Source of the DNA: Chiridota heheva
Taxonomy: Eukaryota; Echinodermata; Holothuroidea; Apodida; Chiridotidae
Assembly (NCBI GenBank): GCA_020152595.1
Contig: JAIGNY010002845.1
Coordinates: 1,066,001-1,130,000 of the forward strand
DNA: 64,000 nt
Reading direction: 5' to 3'
The notes below the pieces were generated by a model, which was given only the letters and a program-made list of their open reading frames with translations, was not told the DNA's origin and did not search any database. The translations under genes and the position numbers were made by a program. Positions 50,695 through 60,925 of this stretch are shown here, one piece after another. The number at the start of each line of letters is the position of its first letter. Position 1 is the first letter of the stretch.

Positions 50695-52852
50695 AGCACC
50701 ACTAACTATGCATCCACCATGGTCCATATTCCCATTTGCCTCATTGACTACACTAACTATGCATCCACCATGGTCCATATTCCCATTTGCCTCATTGACT
50801 ACACTAACTATGCACCCACCATGGTCCATATTCCCATTTGCCTCATTGACTACACTAACTATGTACCCACCATGGTCCATATTCCCATTTGCTTCATTGA
50901 CTACACTAACTATGCAGCCACCAAGGTCCATATTCCCATTTGTCTCATTAACTACACTAACTATGCACCCACCATGGTCCATATTCCCATTTGCCTCATT
51001 GACTACACTAACTATGCACCCACCATGGTCCATATTCCCATTTGCCTCATTGACTACACTAACTATGCACCCACCATGGTCCATATTCCCATTTGCCTCA
51101 TTGACTACACTAATTATGCATCCACCATGGTCCATATTACCATTTGCCTCATTGACTACACTAACTATGCACCCACCATGGTCCATATTCCCATTTGCCT
51201 CATTGACTACACTAACTATGCACCCACCATGGTCCATATTCCCATTTGCCTCATTGACTACACTAACTATGTACCCACCATGGTCCATATTCCCATTTGC
51301 CTTATTGACTACACTAACTATGCAGCCACCAAGTTCCATATTCCCATTTGTCTCATTAACTACACTAACTATGCATCCACCATGGTCCATATTCCCATTT
51401 GCCTCATTGACTACACTAACTATGCACCCACCATGGTCCATATTCCCATTTGCCTCATTGACTACACTAACTATGCACCCATTATGGTCCATATTCCCAT
51501 TTGCCTCATTGACTACACTAACTATGCATCCACCATGGTCTATATTCCCATTTGCCTCATTGACTACACTAACTATGCACCCACCATGGTCCATATTCCC
51601 ATTTGCCTCATTGACTACACTAACTATGCACCCACCACGGTCCATATTCCCATTTGCCTCATTGACTACACTAACTATGCAGCCACCAAGTTCCATATTC
51701 CCATTTGTCTCATTAACTACATTTGTACTATGCATCCACCATGGTCCATATTCCCATTTGCCTCATTGACTACACTAACTATGCACCCACCATGGTCCAT
51801 ATTCCCATTTGCCTCATTGACTACACTAACTATGCAGCCACCAAGTTCCATATTCCCATTTGTCTCATTAACTACACTAACTATGCACCCACCATGGTCC
51901 ATATTCCCATTTGTCTCATTAACTACACTAACTATGCACCCACCATGGTCCATATTCCCATTTGCCTCATTGACTACACTAACTATGCAGCCACCAAGTT
52001 CCATATTCCCATTTGTCTCATTAACTACACTAACTATGCACCCACCATGGTCCATATTCCCATTTGTCTCATTAACTACACTAACTATGCACCCACCATG
52101 GTCCATATTCCCATTTGCCTCATTGACTACACTAACTATGCACCCACCATGGTCCATATTCCCATTTGCCTCATTGACTACACTAACTATGCATCCACCA
52201 TGGTCTATATTCCCATTTGCCTCATTGACTACACTAACTATGCACCCACCATGGTCCATATTCCCATTTGCCTCATTGACTACACTACCTATGCACCCAC
52301 CATGGTCCATATTCCCATTTGTCTCATTAACTACACTAACTATGCATCCACCATGGTCCATATTCCCATTTGCCTCATTGACTACACTAACTATGCAGCC
52401 ACCAAGTTCCATATTCCCATTTGTCTCATTAACTACACTAACTATGCACCCACCATGGTCCATATTCCCATTTGCCTCATTGACTTCACTAACTATGCAC
52501 CCACCACGGTCCATATTCCCATTTGCCTCATTGACTACACTAACTATGCACCCACCAAGGTCCATATTCCCATTTGTCTCATTAACTACACTAACTATGC
52601 ACCCACCGTGGTCCATATTCCCATTTGCCTCATTGACTACACTAACTATACACCCACCATGGTCCATATTCCCATTTGTCTCATTAACTACACTAACTAT
52701 GCACCCACCATGGTCCATATTCCCATTTGCCTCATTGACTACACTAACTATGCACCCACCATGGTCCATATTCCCATTTGCCTCATTGACTACACTAACT
52801 ATGCACCCAGCATGGTCCATATTCCCATTTGCCTCATTGACTACACAAACTT
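50695..52852. repeat. 51-bp satellite array, about 42 copies (2.15 kb)
   Basis: The unit comprises ACTACACTAACTATGCACCC, ACCATGGTCCATATTCCCAT and TTGCCTCATTG, 17 codons long. It has no stop in at least two plus frames and one minus frame, so frames such as 50650-52917 plus (755 residues) and 51717-52859 minus stay open. They read PICLIDYTNYAPTMVHI, TMHPPWSIFPFASLTTL or VVNEANGNMDHGGCIVS. It sits wholly inside the kinase intron between 53843 and 50415. A variant unit (GCAGCCACCAAG, GTCTCATTAAC) recurs at multiples of 51, notably at 408 bp. Confidence 0.96.
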
Positions 52853-52859
52853 TGGGCAC

Positions 52860-53842
52860 ACTACACTTGAATTTCCCAACTTCTCATTCCATGGTCCCAT
52901 ACATCACCACACTTTAACTTTTCACCACACTTTAAGATATGTCAGCTGGATTCAGTATCAATACTTTTACATCTTTCACTTCTCGCAGGGAAATAAAACA
53001 TATTTTACTACAAAATAAATGAGGGCGAGCGATTTTTTTTCCTTGAAATAGTTTGGGTAGCGTGTTAGGTAGTGAAAACAGTTGTCTGACATTTTTATAC
53101 AACCAAATCAATATGTCTTGTCATTTAATTTCAATGGAGTGGTTGCATTGTCATTACCCGTGCATTAAATGCCGGTAATGCACGACTTGGATTATTTGGT
53201 TTATTCCATTTTTAGTATAGGTAAATGTTTTATTCAAGCGAAAAAATACATATAAACTGTTCAAATGTTTCAATCTTTTAGTTGTTTTTCATGCATTTTA
53301 AACAATCTAAGACAGAAATTTGATAAAGAGCCCAATGTCATGGTATCATTTGTATATATCCCAGTTGGTCCGCAACCAGCGAGTTCACAACTGGTTATCA
53401 AAGGCCGTGGCTGTCTTAATATAATGTCCAGTATTGGATGCTTTTGGGACGTTAAACCTTGCTATGCTATGCTATATACCCATTTAATGCACTGTTTAAT
53501 AAACTTTCCGAATGGCCCGGCTTTATGGCCTTCCTAAAGTAAGGTCATTCCACTTTGCTAAAGTCCTTTGCCCAGTGCATTAAATGCGTATATAAACACT
53601 CCAACATTAATCTTTAATTAATATGCTCCTGAAAAGCCTTATGGTCCAACAAGAGTCAGGATGTTTAAAAACTTAGAGTCTATTTATCTAAATCTAGAAT
53701 TTATCGAACACAAACTGCATTCTCAAAAACTTTTGTGAGTGATATTACCAACATAAATGGCTAGAACACAAGCGCTCGATATTTTAGAATCAGCACAATG
53801 TATGTTGTTGATTCATTCAGTGAAAACAGGAAGTGACCTCAC
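52860..53842. other. Kinase intron segment, nothing recognised
   Basis: Contains a small inverted motif near 53158-53184 (GTGCATTA and TAATGCAC). No other feature seen. Confidence 0.45.
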
Positions 53843-53941
53843 CTGCAGAGCTGACCTGCAAACTACAACCTGACCTGCGGGTTGCACCCACGGCTCGCCA
53901 TCCACCTGCACAGGAATGTCTTGTTTCATCTCCATTCGTAT
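53843..53941 (-). CDS. DGKQ: Diacylglycerol kinase exon: VDGEPW block, last shared exon
   Basis: The acceptor is CTGCCTTTGATAG, with a good branch-like CTAATTC just upstream. The donor is GTGAGG. It is 99 bases, phase 0 to 0: IRMEMKQDIPVQVDGEPWVQ then PAGQVVVCRSALQ. VQVDGEPWVQPxG is the conserved end of the accessory domain. After this exon the transcript can join either terminal exon; both start in phase 0 with ATMLKK. A second GT (GCAG|GTCAG) lies 12 bases before the chosen donor and could give a form four residues shorter. Confidence 0.95.
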
Positions 53942-53999
53942 CTATCAAAGGCAGAATTAGGTACGCATCAACGCCCACATTATAAGGTGCATGATTCCC

Positions 54000-54240
54000 T
54001 GCACATATAATCAAATTCCCGCACAAAAATAATTAGGGGGAAGGGGGCATTCCGCAAAAAAAAAAACTTGATGGCATATTTTCAACCAAATTTTGGCACT
54101 TTGGGGGTATTTTGGCCTTTTTGGTATTTTTGCAAAAAGAAATACCCCTGTTTTGTTTAAATCATTTAACGAAAAATTCCTCCCCAAAAAATTATACAAG
54201 GGGAAAAATCCCCCCCCCAAAAAAAAAAAATCAGCCTAAG
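54000..54240. repeat. Low-complexity A/G/T-rich repeat-like stretch
   Basis: Runs such as AGGGGGAAGGGGGC, poly-A at 54055-54067 and GGGGTATTTTGGCC give a repeat-like look similar to 40310-40500. No coding value. Confidence 0.4.
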
Positions 54241-54459
54241 TGTGAAGACCGGTATGCATGATCTTTATTAAACAATTTCAGTCCTTTCCCCTGCAAAAAA
54301 TGAATAATTTTGGCTGGTATGACTTTTAGACTGCTGCAAGTAATAAAGACCTACCACTAAATACTCTGTGAATTGATGCATCAGTACATAATCACACCTT
54401 TCTACACCTGTACACAAACAATGGAGAGTATTATAAAAGGTGGAGTTTTGTAGGTAGAG

Positions 54460-54665
54460 TTACTTCAGGTAGCTCAGTCGGCTGAGCATACGACCGTGAT
54501 GCTGGAGTTTCCACAGCCCAATGGCAATTCAAATAGCTATTTTTCCACAGATATGCAGAATGATATGCTGACATCAAGCACACCTGCATCACACCTTCTC
54601 CCACACCTGACCTATGGGAAAAGTGGCCAATGGTTGGGTGGCCCTCGCCATTCTTTGGAGGGCAC
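54460..54665 (+). mobile_element. tRNA-derived SINE, copy 1
   Basis: The A-box-like head GGTAGCTCAGTCGGCTGAGC at about 54469 is followed by CATACGACCGTGATGCTGGAG. The body has CCACAGATATGCAGAATGAT, ATGCTGACATCAAGC and GGGAAAAGTGGCCAATGGTT. The body matches the reverse complement of 60430-60680. The second (B) box is degraded here (CAATGGCAATTC). It lies in a kinase intron, antisense to the gene. Confidence 0.75.
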
Positions 54666-56021
54666 ATGAAGCCATCGAATCAGATCGTAGGACAGTAACA
54701 TCCTACCAGAATCTCTGAACAGTATTCCAAAAGAGAAGCGTGAAAATGCAGTATTCATTCACTTCCCGCCCCAGTGCAGCCAAGTTTAGGGCACCGCGTC
54801 TCCAGCTGCAGCCTGAAGGATTTGACTGCCTCTCAATGAAACTTTGTGAAATTGTGATGTTGCGCATTATAATATACTGGTACAATACAATGTGATCATG
54901 TGTGTAATGATTGGCAGCGCTCACTTTATTATACAAGATGGACATACCTAAACAAGGCTGGAAATAATGTTTAAGAAACTTGATAAACTGCTAAAGGAGA
55001 AATAAAGTCTAAAACAATCCTTATTTCATATGATAGAGGATTAAAATCTAAACCAAAAACCAAAAACAGCAAGTCAAAATCTTATTCCTATCTCAAGTTA
55101 TTCATCTTTTAAGTCAACACATGGAGGCTGCCATTTTCTTTAATTCTGTGTTGAAATCTTGTGCATGATGAAACCATTTCCCCAACAGAGACAAGAATGA
55201 TAATGTATTTCTTTAAAAATTGTATTAAAGTTTTCATTCCAAAATGATGTGACACAAAGTTTTAACAGCAAGTATTCATCATTTCATGTATACACAAACA
55301 TGTCCTTGACCCTCATCAAGTCCAAACCTCGCAATACACTTTGTGTCTTAAGCCCTGACAAAATCTCAAATCTGTCGGAGTCTATATTTTTGCATTGCTC
55401 ACAACAGAAACCACAATCCAGCACAAGCAATTAGCAATTACACCAGGGATTTCTTATTTCCACAATCCACACACTTCACCTCACTTTCCATGGTCATAAT
55501 CTGACATTGATAGTAAACAGATTTCACTGCAGCTGCACTGACTTTCACACTCAACACAAGGACAAAAGTATTCCCCTGTAGTTAAAGTGTCTGGCTTGAA
55601 GTATTAATTTACAAAAAGGGTGGTATTTAACAGTAAGGGTTTTGTTTGTTTATTGATGAGTGATTTCAAGTGATGTTTTTGTTCAATCTTGTAGGCTTTG
55701 AGAATTTTGGACTGAAAAGCTTTTGCAACAGATATTCATCAAATTACATAAGGAAAATGTTTTCTTTATGAGATGGAAAATTTAAGATAAATTATAAAGA
55801 AATACAAAGCATTGTAATATCCTGTTGGGCTGATAACATCATTTTCTGCATGTTTCAAAATCAAAATGGCGGCTGCCATAGTAGTAGCATTAGTTGCTCT
55901 GATTGTTTTGGGAGGTATGAGATTTGGGCAGAAAATTTGTTATTTCTATTTCTGTCATATGAACTCCAATAAAAAAGGCTGGAAAAAATGAAAAGAAACT
56001 TAATAAGCTGTAATTACTCAC
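54666..56021. other. Kinase intron segment, nothing recognised
   Basis: No exon or known repeat identified in this part of the 2-kb intron. Confidence 0.45.
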
Positions 56022-56190
56022 GTGTGCTCCTTGGGCAAGTCGTGTTCCGCTCCTGAGCCCACTCTGAATTTGACCTAAGTGAACTACACCTGTGAGTCCA
56101 ATAACCTCAAGCATACCGTCGTCATGGCGACATTTGCTGTAGTTGGTATCTTGACTATCAACACCCCATGGGTCAGCACCAGAGCCCCAA
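56022..56190 (-). CDS. DGKQ: Diacylglycerol kinase exon: accessory domain, WGSG block
   Basis: The acceptor is CTTTTTATTTCAG and the donor GTGAGTAA. One base completes Ser, then WGSGADPWGVDSQDTNYSKC, RHDDGMLEVIGLTGVVHLGQ and IQSGLRSGTRLAQGAH, ending in phase 0. WGSGxDxWG, DDGxLEVxGxxGxxHLGQ and GLRSGxRxAQG are hallmark accessory-domain motifs. The single-gene order and phases with exons on both sides leave little doubt. The following exon begins IRMEM, giving AQGAH-IRMEM as in theta-type enzymes (AQGSYFRV). Confidence 0.96.
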
Positions 56191-56384
56191 CTGAAATAAA
56201 AAGAACCAATGATGAGTGAGTTCCATTAATAATCAGATGTGAAGTAAAGTCAAATGAATAAACAAGAGACAAGATAGTTATAGATACTTTTTTTTGTCCA
56301 GGTCTACAGACATGTAAATCTCACTCAATGGTGGTGGTGCTACGGGGAGGGAGGAGAGAGGGAAGGGGGAGGGGGTTGTGAACA

Positions 56385-56475
56385 TTCACTTGCAGCGCTC
56401 ACTTGCAGCGCTCACTTGCAGCGCTCACTTGCAGCACTCACTTGCAGCGCTCACTCACAGTGCTCACTTACAGTG
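56385..56475. repeat. 13-bp tandem repeat, about 6 copies
   Basis: Unit TTGCAGCGCTCAC, with the last copies changed to TCACAGTGCTCAC and TTACAGTGTTCA. A purine-rich GGAGGGAGGAGAGAGGGAAG run precedes it. Confidence 0.88.
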
Positions 56476-56569
56476 TTCAAACACAATACTTGGGTCAGTG
56501 ATACAAGATATCACTGGAAGGCTAGTTGTGGGGGCTAATTAGGCATAATATGGATTGTTCCCAATTACC

Positions 56570-56685
56570 TTAAAGAAATATTCCCGGGAATTTTCAAATA
56601 TATGATAAGAGGACTATTAAAGAAACAACTTGGTGTCAAAATCATGTGAATATCTTCTTTTTTTGTGTGGAAATTTTGATCTTAA
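56570..56685. repeat. Solo arm of the TTAA foldback element
   Basis: TTAAAGAAATATTCCCGGGA, ATATGATAAGAGGACTATTA and AAGAAACAACTTGGTGTCAA match the left arm of the element at 59317-59858. It ends at another TTAA (56682). Confidence 0.7.
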
Positions 56686-56940
56686 AGGATTAGTTCAGGG
56701 ATCAAACAAGTAGGGAAAAAGGACTTCAAAAGAAAGAGAACAAGTGAAGAGAGTATTCAAAAATCTTATTCCATTAAGGAGATATTTCAGCTTAAAATTT
56801 GTTAGCATTTGTGTAGAAACGACTGAAATCAGACTAGTTGTGATGTCACAGCCTCAGATTCCTCAAAGTCTTTGGGTATTCTATCATATTTTGTCCCGAG
56901 ATTTTGTGGCTTCAAAACCATTGGATATGTCTGGAAAGTA
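56682..56940 (+). repeat. Dispersed repeat family B, forward copy
   Basis: Begins TTAAAGGATTAGTTCAGGGA and includes AAATCTTATTCCATTAAGGA, GAAATCAGACTAGTTGTGAT and GTCACAGCCTCAGATTCCTC. The reverse complement lies at 40650-40880, and the start matches 63905-64000. Confidence 0.75.
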
Positions 56941-57486
56941 GTTAAACAGAATCTAGGAGTAATTATAACTTTACCACCAGAAGATGAAGAAAGTTTGAGG
57001 AAAATATATCAAATAATAAAAAGTTAAATAAAATTTCTTTCAAATACATTAACAACGGTCATTTCTATCTAGATAAGACACACATTAAGAATTTTTGGCC
57101 CTTAGACCTCTCCAACCCGTCACCCGATTTTCTCAAAATCAGGGGTAATCCACACCATTCAACCCGAGAGACTCTTCATAATTTATTGACTAGCATCCAA
57201 GTATTGTTACACCATACACAACACAGGGGTTATGTATACCTTCTTATTCTGACAACATCTTTATAGTCTATTCATAGTTCACTGGTTAGCAACCAGCTAG
57301 TGTAACACTGTACACAACAGGTCATTCATCTTGGGCTCAAGACACATAACTGCTGTTCAGTGATGTGAATCAGATTAGTCCTTGGTGGAGCCTGAATATA
57401 AATATACATTATATGCTTGGGAGGACTTTGTGCAAAACCCGTGAATGATTGATGGACCATTCCTCGTAAGGATGGTTATTTCATCA

Positions 57487-57580
57487 TGGAGCTTTAAATT
57501 TGAATATCTCCTTGATGAGCAAGATTTTTGAAAGCTTTCTTCACTAATTTGTTTCTTTCAAAGTCCTTTTTCATTTGAGA
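57487..57580 (-). repeat. Family B fragment
   Basis: TTTGAATATCTCCTTGATGA, then GCAAGATTTTTGAAAGCTTT, then CTTCACTAATTTGTTTCTTT. Antisense fragment of the same family as 56682-56940. Confidence 0.65.
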
Positions 57581-57916
57581 TAAATTTTTTGACTAATTCT
57601 TTCAACATCACACATATCCCCATCCTTTCCCACCTAGAAAATTTTGGGTACAAATATGGAAAACTATCAGTAAATTGTATTGTAACGATTTCTCTTTACA
57701 CTATTTTATTATTATTATTCTTTTAATGATAATATCAAACTTGGCCTAACTTGAGAGGGGTTTTAAGTATTTGTTGTGGAATATTGGATGTCCCTGCACC
57801 CATCCATGGATATGCATTAGGCAAGTTTGTCATATAATCTTTTATTACAGAAAGAAAAATATTCAGTTATGTATTTATTCCTTCTTTTTAACATAATAAC
57901 ATATACCTGCACCTAC

Positions 57917-58072
57917 CTTGATATATTGAGTATAAGGATCCCTTCCAGGGTAGGGAGGGTTATTGGCCTACCATCCACCTCGATCTTTAACACTTTATTC
58001 ATCTCTTTACATTGTCTTCTTCTACCAAACTTCTGCATAGTTAGTCTGACATACACTCCTTTATTATGAAGT
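57917..58072 (-). CDS. DGKQ: Diacylglycerol kinase exon: middle of accessory domain
   Basis: The acceptor reads TTTTTGATTCAG and the donor GTAGGTGC. One base completes Arg, then LHNKGVYVRLTMQKFGRRRQ, CKEMNKVLKIEVDGRPITLP and TLEGILILNIS follow, leaving AG, which joins T of the next exon to make Ser. The blocks KFxSRLHNK, VDG and LEGxxxLNIxSWGSG are the expected accessory-domain sequence and cross both exon borders correctly. It is 156 bases and preserves the phase. It contains a basic patch, FGRRRQCK, that could contact lipid head groups (inference). Confidence 0.95.
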
Positions 58073-58304
58073 CTGAATCAAAAATAGAAATACAAAAGGG
58101 TGATCAATTAAACAAAACAAAATTGCCACAAGTGGGCTAAATTTGAACACTTTGAATCATTATTAGGCCTACCAGGGTCGCCAAGAGAATAGCAAGGAGG
58201 TTTTTGCCCCTGTGGTTATTCTTTTTTATGGTCATAAATCGTTTTTGCAGACACAAGCTGCTTTTCTTGCAATTTGAATACGCACCACCAAGGCTTGTAC
58301 ACAT

Positions 58305-58545
58305 AATGAGTGCAGTGGCTCAATGGTTAAGGGGTCTTGCTTGGAGTCAAAAGGTACCGGGTTCAACTCCTGTCGCGAGCCTTGCATTGTGTCCTGAAGC
58401 AAGACACTTAACTCTGCTTACTACAAAATGAGTACCACCACTGCTGGAGAGTCGACCTGCGATGGACTGCCATCATGCCAGGAGGGGTCATGTGCTCTCA
58501 TACACTTACCCCAAGGGAACTGAGGACAGGCTCTGGTATGGATTT
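58305..58545 (+). mobile_element. tRNA-derived SINE with intact A and B boxes
   Basis: A-box TGGCTCAATGG (58316-58326) and B-box GGTTCAACTCC (58360-58370) are spaced as in a tRNA gene. The body follows with GTCCTGAAGCAAGACACTTA and ACTCTGCTTACTAC, a phrase seen in many animal SINEs. No cloverleaf or 3' end fits a functional tRNA, so it is a SINE. It lies in a kinase intron about 70 bases from the donor of exon 58614-58823, antisense to the gene. Confidence 0.82.
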
Positions 58546-58613
58546 GCATATTCAATACGTGGAAGCTTTATCATCGTAATCATTTATATTGTCTCAAAGC
58601 ACTGGACTCTTAC

Positions 58614-58823
58614 CTGCTGTTAAATTTCTCAGGTTTTTCTTCCCTCTCAAGATGAAAGCCCAGACAAATATCGGCGTCGATGCCGATACTGAAGTAGTTG
58701 TTCATGACAAACATGTTTGGCATCTCCTCGTTGCTCGTGCTGCTATTGGAGGAATTGGAATGATTGTCGCAATCCACGTACCTGCTGCTCTGCTGCTCCG
58801 AGGGTTCAAATATTACTGTCCAT
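58614..58823 (-). CDS. DGKQ: Diacylglycerol kinase exon: linker and start of accessory domain
   Basis: The acceptor is TTCGTTCTCAG and the donor GTAAGAGT. It completes Arg, then reads [20 protein letters not shown], a Ser/Asn-rich linker ([15 protein letters not shown]), and [20 protein letters not shown] with [14 protein letters not shown], leaving AG of Arg. [19 protein letters not shown] opens the accessory domain of all diacylglycerol kinases. A low-complexity linker between the two domains is normal, but its sequence is not conserved. A SINE lies about 70 bases past the donor, and a retrotransposon 3' end lies about 30 bases before the acceptor, so this exon is tightly bracketed by insertions. 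Confidence 0.95.
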
Positions 58824-58844
58824 CTGAGAACGAAGAATATTGAT

Positions 58845-59250
58845 TTATTATAATTTATTTGTTTGTCTGATGATGGCTTAATGGTACCACGACAGCGAGG
58901 GTCAAATTGTGCCTGAGAGGTTAGATCATTCCAGAGATAGGAAAAAAAAGAAAATAGGGAGAGATTGAGAGAAACACGGAAACTAAAATCCAGCAAGCTT
59001 GGAACAAGAGAGGAAGTGCATGGGTGAAAAAAGGGGCAAAAGTAGAGGGAGAGGGTGGAAGAGGATAACTAAATATAATTGTAGAGGGAAGCATGATAAT
59101 TTTATCCAGAGAGATTTTCTGGAAGAGTTCGGCTATTAAATTGTAGGGAGTGAGGGAAGCTCTGGGAAGGTTGTACAGGGGGCAAGCAAGGAGGATGTGG
59201 TGGACTGTGAGGGAGCTATGGCAATTGGTGAGGAGGTGCATTGTCACCAA
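58845..59250 (-). mobile_element. 3' end of a non-LTR retrotransposon with C-terminal Cys/His motif
   Basis: The minus-strand frame has CHSSLTVHHILLACPLYN, which fits the CxxxLTVxHILLxCPxY motif at the ORF2 end of RNase H-bearing non-LTR elements. Lower coordinates hold the UTR (GGTACCACGACAGCGAGGGT, CAAATTGTGCCTGAGAGG) shared with 49140-49310. It is a short 5'-truncated relic in the same orientation as the kinase gene. Confidence 0.75.
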
Positions 59251-59316
59251 CAAAGGTCATATAGTACACTGAGATTACATTCTAGCAAAACAAGTTAAAA
59301 GAATACATGGTGCGAT

Positions 59317-59858
59317 TTAAAGGAATATTTCCATGAATCGTCATTTATATGATAGAGGGCTATTAAAGAAACAATTTTGTGTAAAAATCATGTTGATGTC
59401 TTTTTCCGTTGAGAAAATTATTGAATTTCAAAGAATACATGAGTGTGTAAAATGTGATGTCATGAATGCAGATCCTAAACAATTATTATGTAATTAAAAA
59501 TATAAAAAAAGACGATACTTCTTTTTCTTAGAGTGTAAGGTTCATGAACAAATGGGAAAAGTACGTTCTTATACAGTGTATGTTCTACCCCATCTCAATA
59601 AAGAAACAACAAATGCTTCCAGTAATTTAGGAAGAGGCAATTTATTTCCAAAGAAATACACAATCATCGTCTTGGATTTGCCTTTATGACATCACAATGT
59701 ACAATGTGAGGTCACTTTTCAAAACACTTATGCAATCTTTGAAATGCAATAACTCCTAAACGGAAAAAGACATCAACATGAATTTTACACCAAATTGTTT
59801 TTTCGATAGCCCTCTATCATATATATAAAAATAAACATTCACGAGAATATTCCTTTAA
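59317..59858. repeat. Foldback/MITE-like element with about 110-bp inverted repeats and TTAA borders
   Basis: The left arm (59317-59425) and right arm (59748-59858) are inverted copies: AGGAATATT and AATATTCCT at the tips, TATGATAGAGGGCTAT and ATAGCCCTCTATCATAT within. Both outer ends are TTAA, as left by piggyBac-type transposition. The 320-bp centre has no coding potential. Confidence 0.82.
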
Positions 59859-60148
59859 AGGAGAGTTTGTCCAAATTCAATCTAATTTTATGCTGTAAAA
59901 TGCAAGACTTGTATCTGCCTAACATAATTTCTTCATAAAATCTCTAATTTTGGTCATGTAGACAACTACGCAACTCTGCAATTGCCAAATTTAACCAAAT
60001 TTTCAACATTTGCATCACCAAATGTGTTTCATTGAAATCCATCTATGGCTATTTTGTACTGTTTTTCTTGTCTCGAAAAGAAAACACTTTTCAGAGTGGG
60101 TCCTTTCTTGGGTGCTTATAAATCCTCAACAAATTAAGTATCAGTTAC

Positions 60149-60257
60149 CTGTCTAGCTTGACCTCTTCTGCTCCAAGAACAGCTTGTAAGAAAGGGTAAA
60201 GGTCATCACCCTGCTGAAAGCCTCCACCCCATTTTAGTACTCTTGCAAGGTCATTTC
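60149..60257 (-). CDS. DGKQ: Diacylglycerol kinase exon: end of catalytic domain
   Basis: The acceptor reads TTGATTTCAG; the donor is GTAACT. Two bases complete the shared Gly, then NDLARVLKWGGGFQQGDDLY and PFLQAVLGAEEVKLD, ending with AG of an Arg codon (phase 2). NDLARxLxWGGG is one of the most conserved blocks of the kinase family, following the PLGTG loop. EEVKLDRW is completed by the next exon and marks the end of the catalytic domain. Length and phases fit exactly between the flanking exons. Confidence 0.96.
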
Positions 60258-60419
60258 CTGAAATCAAGACAAGAACATGAAAAGTCATTGACAGCTGCAA
60301 CCAAAGTTACCATAATCTTGAATATTGAACAGAGAAGATATGGTTAGGTAAAACTTTTAGGCACATGGTAGGGCAAGCACACGTAAATCACCTTTGATTT
60401 GCTTTCAGTGTGAAACCAA

Positions 60420-60925
60420 GGAGGTTACCAGGACGGGAAGCAGCATAACACCCTGCTCTTTTCGAAAACCAGGCATGGGATGAATCTCCTACCATCGCGA
60501 CCAACAGTTGTAGGTCCACTCCCAAGGATGGTGAATGCCACCCAACCAATCATTGGACACTTTTCCCAAAGGTCAGTGGAGGATATTGTCTGATGCACAA
60601 GACAAACCTCTGAGCTTGATGTCAGTGTATCGTTCTGCATACCTGTGGAGAAATCATTGGTTAAATCGCCGTTGGACTCAAACCTGGGACCTCCGGCAAA
60701 CCTGGGACCTCCGGCACCTGGGACCTCCGGCACCTGAAACCTCCAGCACCTGAGACCTCCGGCACCTGAGACCTCCGGCACCTGGAAACTCCGGCACCTG
60801 AGACCTCCGGCACCTGGAACCTCCGGCACCTGGGACTTCCGGCACCTGGGACCTCCAGCACCTGGGACCTCCGGCATCTCAGTCGTATGTTCAGCCACCT
60901 GCCCTGCCTAGGTGGTTTAGTGGTC
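60420..60925 (-). mobile_element. tRNA-derived SINE, copy 2, with internal minisatellite
   Basis: On the minus strand the A-box-like GGTGGCTGAACATACGAC (about 60884-60903) is followed by GAGATGCCGGAGGTCCCAGG, then about twelve 16-bp repeats. The B box GGTTTGAGTCC comes at 60674-60684, with a body matching the SINE at 54460-54665 (TATGCAGAACGATACACTGA, GGGAAAAGTGTCCAATGATT). It lies in a kinase intron in the gene's orientation. Confidence 0.8.
60680..60885. repeat. 16-bp minisatellite inside the SINE head
   Basis: Unit ACCTCCGGCACCTGGG with variants CCTGAGACC and CCAGCACC. About 12 copies. Confidence 0.92.

Noticed and set aside
50650..52917. A 755-codon plus-strand open frame and long minus-strand frames that look like a repeat protein
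   Set aside because: The 51-bp unit is a multiple of three and lacks stops in several frames on both strands. The whole span lies in a kinase intron, and no signal peptide, splice sites or biased codon use favours one frame.
53265..53537. 90-codon plus-strand frame in the intron
   Set aside because: Antisense to the kinase, short, and without any motif.
54465..54540. Possible tRNA gene
   Set aside because: Only the A-box region is good; the B box is degraded and the body matches another SINE copy.
58310..58380. Possible tRNA gene
   Set aside because: A and B boxes are present, but no proper cloverleaf closes, and a SINE body follows directly.
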